From: an uncultured beta proteobacterium
GTDB lineage: Bacteria > Pseudomonadota > Gammaproteobacteria > Burkholderiales > Burkholderiaceae_C
Length of the DNA stretch: 8,086 nucleotides
Reading direction: 5' to 3'
Assembly: GCA_903927495.1 (NCBI GenBank)
Contig: CAIYNH010000427.1
Coordinates: 1 to 8,086 of the forward strand
Below the pieces are notes generated by a model. It had not been told where the DNA came from. It searched no databases and saw only the letters and a list, made by a program, of their open reading frames with translations. Below are positions 1 through 5,397 of the stretch, in pieces; position 1 is the stretch's first letter, and the number at the start of each line of letters is the position of its first letter. The position numbers and the translations under genes were made by a program.

Positions 1-1122
1 AGGTGCGCCTGGGATTTGCTGGTGCTCACGGCGAGCGTTGTAGCGCTCACCAATGTCGCGGCACCAAGCTCCCCATGTGGAGAACGATGGCAAGGTGTGT
101 TGTGCGAGCATGCTTCCTAAGGCCTTGATAAACACCTCGGCATCGGATTGCACCTTAAGGTCGGCCTGCACCCCAGGTTTGCTCAACTCGGCTGCATCCA
201 CGTCGATTTGGACGATCCATGCGTTCTTGCCGAAGGAGTCCCAGTTATAGCTAGTTTGGCGGATATTGAGGCGCGAGCCGATCACCATTACTACATCTGC
301 ATTTTGTAGGCAAAAGTTGCCCGCCCGAGTGCCGATTGTGCCAGGGCGACCAGCAAACAGGGGGTGGTCGGAAGCAATTAGGTCGTGTGTCCAAGCTGTG
401 GCCAGTGGAATGCCAGTTGTTTCAACCAGTTGTCTCAGCAGATCGGTGGTGGCCGCTAGGCGTACGCCTGTGCCGCCCAGAATGAGCGGGCGGTGTGCCT
501 TTTTCAGATGCAGGATGATTTCTAGGCAGGCCGCCTCCAGGTTTTTGGGTCGCAGCTTTTCTATGACTACCGGGTCGGGAATGGTGAGCACCTCCTTGGA
601 TGACTGAACGTCGAGAGGAATGTCGAGCCACACCGGCCCTGGTCGACCAGAAATGGCCAGCATATAGGCATTTGGCAATGCAGTTTGTACATGCGCTGCA
701 TCGCGGATCAATGTGGCACTTTTACAGATAGGTGCTGCCATGGCTACAGTGGGGCCTTCCTGATCGCCTAGTTGCCTCAAGTGGGGCAGATTCTGGAAGG
801 ACAGACAGGTTTCCCGTTTCACCTGGCCGGAGATAACGACCATGGGGATGGAGTCGGTGAATGCTCCATACACTCCATTGAGGGCGTTGATGGATCCGGG
901 TCCCGTAGTCAGCATCACCACCGCCGGTTTGCCTGCGATACGAGCGTAACCTTCGGCGGCCATGGCGCAGGCCTGTTCATGGTGCATAAAAGTGCACCTC
1001 AGGCCGGGGTGGGCACCTATGGCTTGATTCAGGAACATAGACCCGCCACCTGTGACAGTGAATACCTGCTGAATCCCTTGGCGTACCAGCCAGTCGGCGA
1101 TCTGTTCCGCTACAGTCTTCAT
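1..1122 (-). CDS. ThDP-dependent acetolactate synthase/YerE-like enzyme, N-terminal 374 residues (cut by left edge)
   Basis: The minus-strand frame stays open from the ATG at 1122 to the left edge, giving 374 residues; enzymes of this family usually have about 550-600. The N-terminal pyrimidine-binding (Pyr) domain spans about 1-170. It has the expected glycine-rich start (TVTGGGSMFL, about 22-31), the catalytic glutamate E49 in MHHEQACAMAAEGYAR that activates the ThDP aminopyrimidine ring, and the TTGPGSINALNGVYGA segment (72-87). The central domain follows (about 190-340; LILGGTGVR at 213-221, VIGSRLNIRQ near 280-289). The C-terminal domain with the GDG...N diphosphate/Mg site lies beyond the edge. 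Known relatives include acetolactate synthase and YerE, the flavoenzyme that adds a pyruvate-derived acetyl branch to C4 of a CDP-3,6-dideoxy-4-keto sugar. The rfbFGH genes nearby make a YerE-like sugar role likelier than amino-acid synthesis, but this is inference. Its ATG directly follows the stop of the NeuB-like gene (TAAATG), so translation may be coupled. Its GC is clearly higher than that neighbour's (36/60 at 601-660). Confidence 0.88.
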   Translation of the reverse strand, partial: MKTVAEQIADWLVRQGIQQVFTVTGGGSMFLNQAIGAHPGLRCTFMHHEQACAMAAEGYARIAGKPAVVMLTTGPGSINALNGVYGAFTDSIPMVVISGQVKRETCLSFQNLPHLRQLGDQEGPTVAMAAPICKSATLIRDAAHVQTALPNAYMLAISGRPGPVWLDIPLDVQSSKEVLTIPDPVVIEKLRPKNLEAACLEIILHLKKAHRPLILGGTGVRLAATTDLLRQLVETTGIPLATAWTHDLIASDHPLFAGRPGTIGTRAGNFCLQNADVVMVIGSRLNIRQTSYNWDSFGKNAWIVQIDVDAAELSKPGVQADLKVQSDAEVFIKALGSMLAQHTLPSFSTWGAWCRDIGERYNARREHQQIPGAP

Positions 1123-2232
1123 TTACAAACCGCGATTTAAAATTAGATTTTTCAAGTTAATATTTTCACTGTAAGGCCCATTAATATGATTTATTGTCAG
1201 AGGTTCATCAGCTTTTATTTCAGTTGTCAAACCAACTCCATTCATAACTTCACGACAGGATAATTGTCCCTTGCGAAGGGGGATAGCAAGATAAAAATCT
1301 TTTTCGAACGCCTCTTTGGTAAATATATAACCAGGATCTAAATTTCGTCTGGCGTATGCACCACGAACAAGTGCATCTAGATATTCGACTTCCTTTTTTG
1401 AAATATTTCGTTTTGAATGACTCCGCCCACCACACATCTCTGCAGCCTTGTGAAAGGCTTTGAACCATTCGTCACATTGTTCCGGGCGAGAGCAATAAGG
1501 TGAAACATTGACACCTTCGAAGTCAATATCAATGTGACGCTCCCAAGAGCGTGCACCCTTGCCGTAGGAAATTAGCATGGATGAATGCCAATCAGTTTTT
1601 TCATGAGATGAAAAACCTACGACGTGATTCAGGTAACGAGATTTAAGGTAGTGAATTTGGTCAAGTTCTAGTTCACTGTCTTCAGATGGATAGAGCGAGA
1701 CACAGTGATTTATTGCCAGTGAAATATCTCTTTTTTCATAAAATCTAACTAAATCATCAAGATCTTTCTCTGAGGCGCCGCCAGTCGAGACTATCGTCGG
1801 CTTACGGGTTGATGCAATCTTTTCAATTAAAACCCAATCGTTCATATCTGAACTTGCGATTTTAATGATAGGCATATCAAATTCAACACATAGATCGACG
1901 GAAGACTCATCAAAAGGGGTGGCCATGGGAATGCAGCTTAGGTATCTTATTTCTTCGACCATTCGTGAAAAATCAGCCTTGGTCAGTTTTGTGTCTTCAG
2001 TTTTCTTAATATATCGATTATCAGTATTGCCTTTAAAATCAGGATGAATAAAGTCATCTACATCTCTGAATTGCAATTTTATTGCTGCCTTAATATTATT
2101 AAATCGAACGATTGAGGCGTGATCACGAATAATTTTTAAGCCACGCTCAAGTTTTCCCCAGTGGTTATTAGCCAGTTCAAGAACAAATAAATTTTCAAAT
2201 AGTTCTCTGTCTTTTTGCGAAATCAAACTCAT
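1123..2232 (-). CDS. NeuB-family (N-acetylneuraminate synthase-like) PEP-condensing enzyme, 369 aa
   Basis: Enzymes of the NeuB family condense phosphoenolpyruvate with an aldehyde-form sugar to add three carbons (sialic, legionaminic and pseudaminic acid synthases). The TIM-barrel part is visible: ELANNHWG (19-26, the family EIGxNHxG motif), KLQF (52-55), PFDESSVD (106-113), IKIASSDMNDWVLI (123-136), VSTGGAS (148-154), NHCVSLYPS (175-183), GFSSHE (206-211) and WERHID (230-235). H210 and H233 match the two histidines that bind the metal in sialic acid synthase. Residues about 281-350 look like the C-terminal SAF/antifreeze-like domain that closes over the partner active site. Length is normal for the family. 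The ATG at 2232 is supported by TGAGGA six bases upstream. No NeuA-type CMP transferase or NeuC-type epimerase is visible, so an ordinary nonulosonic acid route is not shown here. Low GC (17/60 at 2041-2100) differs from both neighbours and suggests separate acquisition. The exact substrate is unknown. Confidence 0.85.
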   Translation of the reverse strand: MSLISQKDRELFENLFVLELANNHWGKLERGLKIIRDHASIVRFNNIKAAIKLQFRDVDDFIHPDFKGNTDNRYIKKTEDTKLTKADFSRMVEEIRYLSCIPMATPFDESSVDLCVEFDMPIIKIASSDMNDWVLIEKIASTRKPTIVSTGGASEKDLDDLVRFYEKRDISLAINHCVSLYPSEDSELELDQIHYLKSRYLNHVVGFSSHEKTDWHSSMLISYGKGARSWERHIDIDFEGVNVSPYCSRPEQCDEWFKAFHKAAEMCGGRSHSKRNISKKEVEYLDALVRGAYARRNLDPGYIFTKEAFEKDFYLAIPLRKGQLSCREVMNGVGLTTEIKADEPLTINHINGPYSENINLKNLILNRGL

Positions 2233-2592
2233 GACAAATCCTCAGTTTTAAAAAATTTACATAGTCATTAAGGACAAGTTTTCTACGAACTAAGACAAAA
2301 CAATAGCAGCTTTTGCATGTGTAGCAAGAGCCACGAGTGAATTGGTAAAAAAAGTCGTGTGGCGAACTTATCGGCGATGGCTTATTCACAGTCTTAAATG
2401 GTTATCGGTTCCGATGTTGTCTGGAATCATTGGACAAGTTTCATGCAGAATCAATGCAGGGTAACACTAGAAGTAGATAGGTTTAATGCCTTATTTCCTG
2501 CGATGCCGTTTGCAAGAAAATGTTGTGAACCGTTTAATCAAAAAATGTACAAAGATGTTATTAGATTTTACTCAAAGCTTAGTGGCATGAAA
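2233..2592. other. AT-rich intergenic stretch upstream of the NeuB-like gene
   Basis: These 360 bases separate the transketolase C-subunit gene from the NeuB-like gene and share the low GC of the latter. All three minus-strand frames are broken by stops over most of it. A 64-residue minus frame at 2195-2389 only overlaps the NeuB-like start out of frame. A plus-strand frame at 2398-2613 (71 codons) has an in-frame TAA immediately before its ATG, no ribosome binding site, and resembles nothing I recognise. I found no T-tract terminator after the transketolase gene and no -35/-10 pair with good spacing, although the AT-rich 120 bases before 2232 are the natural place for a promoter. It is best read as a regulatory region or decayed DNA at a recombination junction. 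Confidence 0.5.
2239..2244 (-). promoter_or_regulatory. Ribosome binding site of the NeuB-like gene
   Basis: The minus strand reads TGAGGA followed by TTTGTC and then ATG, a good Shine-Dalgarno match with six bases between it and the start codon. It fixes the start at 2232. It is the clearest ribosome binding site in the window; most other starts are coupled to an upstream stop codon or have only weak matches. Confidence 0.7.
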
Positions 2593-3519
2593 TTAAATCA
2601 AAGACAAATTTAGAAACACACTAATTTTTTTCTCGACGGTCAGTATATCCAAGCCGTGCTCCTTCAGTAAATACGCGTAGCTGCCGCAGTGGTGCGAGAA
2701 CCGATCATGCACACCCACCCTCAAAATCCGCACTGGGGCAAACTCTGTGGCGATTTCAGCGATGACCGAGCCTAGACCACCCAGAACAGAATGCTCCTCA
2801 AGTACTACCACTACACGACTTTGCGCGCAAATCGCTGCCACTTGATTAGTGTCGATCGGTTTGATGAAGGGGGCACTCCAAACGGCGGCATCGGGGTAAT
2901 TTGCTACAGCAACGTCCATTGCCGTGCGCACCATCGAGCCTGTGGCAATAAAAGCTATTTCACCAGTCTGCCCCGGCTTGACTTGAAACAAACGATCAAC
3001 CATTCCTTGCGGTAGTTCAGCGCTGTGCACATCACCTAGGTCGGACTTTCCCATTCGTAGATATACCGGTTTTTTGGCTTGATAAGCCAGTTCCATGCAG
3101 GCTGTTACTTCAAACCGGTCTGCCGGTGAATATATTGATAAATTAGGTATGGCACGGGTGCAGGCAATGTCTTCGGTCGATTGGTGGCTCGTGCCAAGGT
3201 GGCTATAAACAAAGCCTGCGCCATCGCCTACCAAAATCACAGGTAAGTTGTCGTGAGCAATGTCCAGCTTAATTTGTTCAAGCACGCGCACCGGTATGAA
3301 CGCACTCAAGCCATAAACAAATGGCCTAAAGCCGGTTCGTGCCAAACCAGCGGCCATACCCACCATGTTCTGCTCAGCAATACCAGCGTTGATGTATTGT
3401 GCTGGGCACTCTTTGCGAAAGTCGTCAAACAAGGCGTAGCCATGGTCACCGGTCATTAGCAACACATTCGGGTCATCCTTGGCCAGTCGGACTAAAGTGT
3501 CAGAGAAGGCGACTCTCAT
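2593..3519 (-). CDS. Transketolase-like enzyme, C-terminal subunit (Pyr plus C-terminal domains), 308 aa
   Basis: This is the second half of a split transketolase. The pyrimidine-binding domain spans about 1-165, with catalytic glutamate E49 in NAGIAEQNMVGMAAGLA (44-60) and the SHQSTEDIACTRAIPNL motif (111-127) near the substrate channel. The C-terminal transketolase domain (about 185-295) includes FIKPID (218-223) and VVVLEEHSVLGGLGS (237-251). Length is typical of split subunits (about 300-315). It should form a complex with the upstream subunit and move a C2 ketol unit between sugars. The start ATG at 3519 overlaps the TGA of the partner gene by four bases (ATGA), so the two are translated together. 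Placement in a CDP-deoxysugar operon argues for a dedicated sugar-branching role over the pentose phosphate pathway (inference). The last dozen or so codons (ending KKISVFLNLSLI) lie in AT-rich sequence unlike the rest of the gene, so the natural C-terminus may have been replaced. Confidence 0.9.
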   Translation of the reverse strand: MRVAFSDTLVRLAKDDPNVLLMTGDHGYALFDDFRKECPAQYINAGIAEQNMVGMAAGLARTGFRPFVYGLSAFIPVRVLEQIKLDIAHDNLPVILVGDGAGFVYSHLGTSHQSTEDIACTRAIPNLSIYSPADRFEVTACMELAYQAKKPVYLRMGKSDLGDVHSAELPQGMVDRLFQVKPGQTGEIAFIATGSMVRTAMDVAVANYPDAAVWSAPFIKPIDTNQVAAICAQSRVVVVLEEHSVLGGLGSVIAEIATEFAPVRILRVGVHDRFSHHCGSYAYLLKEHGLDILTVEKKISVFLNLSLI

Positions 3520-4340
3520 GTGGCACCGCCAGCTACTGCAGCCAAAGCTTGCGCATAAGTTTCTGAATCAAGCCGCGTGTAGTGCCAGATGTTGTTGTTT
3601 TCCATAAATGGCACACCCTTGCCTTTGACTGTTTTTGCAATAAGCGCTTTGGGGGCACTCGACCCACTGGCCCAGAGCCGATTGATTGCACTGTCGATGG
3701 CAAGCTCGTCATGACCATCAATGGTGATGGCTTCAAACCCAAAATTCTCGAACTTGGATTGAATGTTGCCTAGATTTAGCACATCTTGTGTTTTTCCCAT
3801 GGCCTGAAAACCATTTTCATCAACGATCACCATGAACTGTTTGAGTTTGTGGTGCGCAGCAAAAAGGGCTCCTTCCCATATAGGTCCTTCGTTAATTTCA
3901 CCATCGCCAACCAAAACATAGGTTTTCTGATCGGTACCGCGCAGTTGGGCACTCAAGGCCATACCTACACCCACCGAGAAGCCATGCCCTAGTGAACCAG
4001 AAGTCACTTCAAGCCCGGCTATACGCGAGTCAGACAAACCTTTGAGGTCGCTGCCATCGGCAAAGTAGCCGTTGAACGCCTCGTCTTTGAGCCAACTCAA
4101 CTCTCGCATACAGGCGTATTGCGCCATAACACCATGACCTTTGCTGAGTACCATGTAGTCACGCTCTGAGGCCAGTGGGTCGTTACCAGGGTAGCGCAGA
4201 TGGTTGCGATACAAAACTGCCATCAGTTCAATGATCGAAAACGCACAGCCGATATGCACTGTTGAACCCGCATAAGCCATGTCGAGTACGGTTCTGCGCA
4301 ATGCCTTGACATCAAAGTTGGGTAGGATGGCAGTTTGCAT
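3516..4340 (-). CDS. Transketolase-like enzyme, N-terminal subunit (ThDP diphosphate-binding domain), 274 aa
   Basis: This is the first half of a split transketolase and holds the diphosphate-binding domain of ThDP enzymes. The Mg/diphosphate motif begins at GDGEINEGPIWEGA (145-158) and closes at VDEN (173-176), the usual GDG...N spacing. Other transketolase landmarks are STVHIGCAFSIIELMAVLY (26-44), SKGHG (66-70), TSGSLGHGFSVGVGMAL (113-129) and the late TVKGKGVPFMEN segment (237-248) followed by WHY (252-254). At 274 residues it has normal length for a stand-alone N subunit. The ATG at 4340 has no clear Shine-Dalgarno upstream, and a repeat copy begins only 16 bases before it, so the original leader may have been changed. 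It is co-translated with the C subunit through the 4-bp overlap at its end. In this operon the likely acceptor is a keto-deoxysugar nucleotide or a product of the neighbouring enzymes; this is inference. Confidence 0.9.
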   Translation of the reverse strand: MQTAILPNFDVKALRRTVLDMAYAGSTVHIGCAFSIIELMAVLYRNHLRYPGNDPLASERDYMVLSKGHGVMAQYACMRELSWLKDEAFNGYFADGSDLKGLSDSRIAGLEVTSGSLGHGFSVGVGMALSAQLRGTDQKTYVLVGDGEINEGPIWEGALFAAHHKLKQFMVIVDENGFQAMGKTQDVLNLGNIQSKFENFGFEAITIDGHDELAIDSAINRLWASGSSAPKALIAKTVKGKGVPFMENNNIWHYTRLDSETYAQALAAVAGGAT

Positions 4341-4355
4341 TGAAGTTGTGCTATT

Positions 4356-4418
4356 AATTTGATATCTAGTTAGGCTTAACTGATAAGCACGGCAAGGGGC
4401 TTTTGCAGGTCAAAAATT
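4356..4418. repeat. Intergenic repeat, copy A (direct repeat flanking the MNT-HEPN cassette)
   Basis: Aligned without gaps to copy B at 5335-5397, same orientation and length, I count 40 identical positions of 63. They include an exact 12-base run (aggtcaaaaatt) at the right end and ttttga/ttga-tata-type sequence at the left end (TTTGATA in both). The copy lies just downstream of the HEPN gene and just upstream of the transketolase N-subunit gene. The pattern resembles a dispersed intergenic element I recall from Comamonadaceae genomes, from memory and unverified. Copy A is the more degenerate of the two relative to that remembered form. Confidence 0.6.
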
Positions 4419-4499
4419 GTCACCGAAAACACTCTAGCATGGCCATAGTCAGTACCGGTTTTGCCGAGCTCACCGGAGGTACGGTGGTAGTCGCAGGTG

Positions 4500-5012
4500 C
4501 TAGCTCGCATCATGTTCAGCGCCTGTTTGTGGTAGCCCTAGGTGAATGGTTTGGGCTTGGGCATTTTCTATGATGGCAAAAAACATTTGGCATGCTTGCT
4601 GTGCTGCGAATAAACCTTCTAAGAATGTTTGGGCATCAATCATGTATTCGTGTACCAGGGCATTGCGCAGTTTGCGGGCTGCAATAAAGGCATCTGCGCT
4701 GACCAGCAAGTCTATTTTTTCGGCTATTGCCAGCGTGTCGAGAAATGTTTTGCTGTTTTCACCGACGAGTGCAGCCATGCGTGGCAGCAGTTTTTCGCCC
4801 AAGTGGTCTTGCAGCCTGCTAAAGCGGCTGACAAAGGCTTCAACTTTTTCTGCGAGTTCGGGCTGGTGACTCAAGCTGTGCACCCAGTCAAGATTTATTG
4901 GGAGTGCAAACAGGGTGGTTTGGCTGTAGTGCAGGTGTTTTGCCTCTTTTTGTGCCAAATCGAGTGCGAGTAACGTTGCTTGTGCGTGTTCTGGCAGGTA
5001 TTTGAGGCTCAT
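4500..5012 (-). CDS. HEPN-domain protein (HepT-like toxin/RNase candidate), 170 aa
   Basis: The protein carries the HEPN hallmark R-X4-H-X-Y as RNALVHEY, with R116, H121 and Y123. In HepT toxins the Arg and His form the RNase site and the Tyr is the residue AMPylated by the partner nucleotidyltransferase MntA. The rest looks all-helical, as expected. At 170 residues it is longer than many HepT/DUF86 proteins (about 110-150), with the extra length at the N-terminus (residues 1 to about 60). The start at 5012 overlaps the stop of the upstream nucleotidyltransferase gene by four bases (ATGA), the standard arrangement for MNT-HEPN toxin-antitoxin pairs. It has no recognisable role in sugar synthesis and is probably a passenger cassette in the operon. 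Activity as a toxin is inferred from the motif and the pairing; a substrate-binding helper role for the nucleotidyltransferase is the alternative. Confidence 0.85.
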   Translation of the reverse strand: MSLKYLPEHAQATLLALDLAQKEAKHLHYSQTTLFALPINLDWVHSLSHQPELAEKVEAFVSRFSRLQDHLGEKLLPRMAALVGENSKTFLDTLAIAEKIDLLVSADAFIAARKLRNALVHEYMIDAQTFLEGLFAAQQACQMFFAIIENAQAQTIHLGLPQTGAEHDAS

Positions 5013-5308
5013 AACTGGATGCCGGTTTGTCGTGCAATCTCTAGTACGGGGGCTGCTGGTGTGGCAATGTCTTGCAGTAGGATATCAATTTTACGGTCGC
5101 CGAGCTTGCGTATCAGAGCTACATAGAGTGCCCCGATGGTGATGGCACGGTTCGCAACCAGATGGTCGGTTTCAAATAGTAGATCAATATCCCCGCCCTT
5201 TTTTGAGTCATCAACGCGTGAGCCAAAAAGGGTAACCCGTGCGTCATAGCCAAGCACAGCATGGGCTGTTTGCTTGATACTGTCAATTTGCTCGGAGCTT
5301 AATCGCAT
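5009..5308 (-). CDS. Minimal nucleotidyltransferase (MntA-like antitoxin candidate), 99 aa
   Basis: This is a minimal nucleotidyltransferase of the DNA polymerase beta superfamily. The signature LFGSRVDDSKKGGDIDLLFE contains G29-S30 and the metal-binding pair D40 and D42 (GS-X9-DXD). The third carboxylate is D75 in DRKIDIL. In characterised MNT-HEPN pairs the nucleotidyltransferase is the antitoxin, transferring AMP to the conserved tyrosine of the HEPN partner; its overlap with the HEPN gene supports the same job here. I chose the ATG at 5308 (MRLSSEQI...) because family members commonly begin this way. The frame could extend seven codons upstream to a TTG at 5329. Neither start has a convincing Shine-Dalgarno. 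The gene lies 80 bases downstream of rfbH, with a repeat copy in between. Confidence 0.85.
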   Translation of the reverse strand: MRLSSEQIDSIKQTAHAVLGYDARVTLFGSRVDDSKKGGDIDLLFETDHLVANRAITIGALYVALIRKLGDRKIDILLQDIATPAAPVLEIARQTGIQL

Positions 5309-5334
5309 GGTGATAGAGCGTTTGATCAATGAAC

Positions 5335-5397
5335 GTTTTGATAGCAGCTTATGCTTGATGGACGGGCGCTAGAGGTCGATTTTATAGGTCAAAAATT
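5335..5397. repeat. Intergenic repeat, copy B, overlapping the 3' end of rfbH
   Basis: This is the same-orientation partner of copy A, with 40 of 63 identical positions by hand alignment and an exact 12-base match at 5386-5397. It contains gatagcagctt and gggcgctagagg, which I remember as typical of a repeat scattered through Comamonadaceae intergenic regions; that memory is unverified. Its right end supplies the rfbH stop codon (TGA, read from 5391 to 5389) and the two codons before it. Copies A and B bracket the MNT-HEPN pair. Confidence 0.6.

Noticed and set aside
53..1140. Plus-strand frames at 53-250, 266-607 and 772-1140.
   Set aside because: The minus strand here is one uninterrupted ThDP-enzyme frame with conserved motifs throughout; these are antisense shadows.
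4471..4486. Small hairpin (caccg, six-base loop, cggtg) after the HEPN gene, considered as a terminator.
   Set aside because: The stem is only five base pairs and no T-tract follows on either strand, so it does not meet the pattern of an intrinsic terminator.
5309..5329. TTG start at 5329 for the nucleotidyltransferase, adding seven residues.
   Set aside because: The ATG at 5308 gives the usual family N-terminus (MRLSSEQI), and the TTG has no ribosome binding site. It cannot be fully excluded.
4356..5397. Possibility that the flanking repeats are inverted repeats or target-site duplications of an insertion sequence.
   Set aside because: The copies are in direct orientation, 63 bases long and only 40/63 identical. 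No transposase is present between them, so a simple insertion sequence does not fit.
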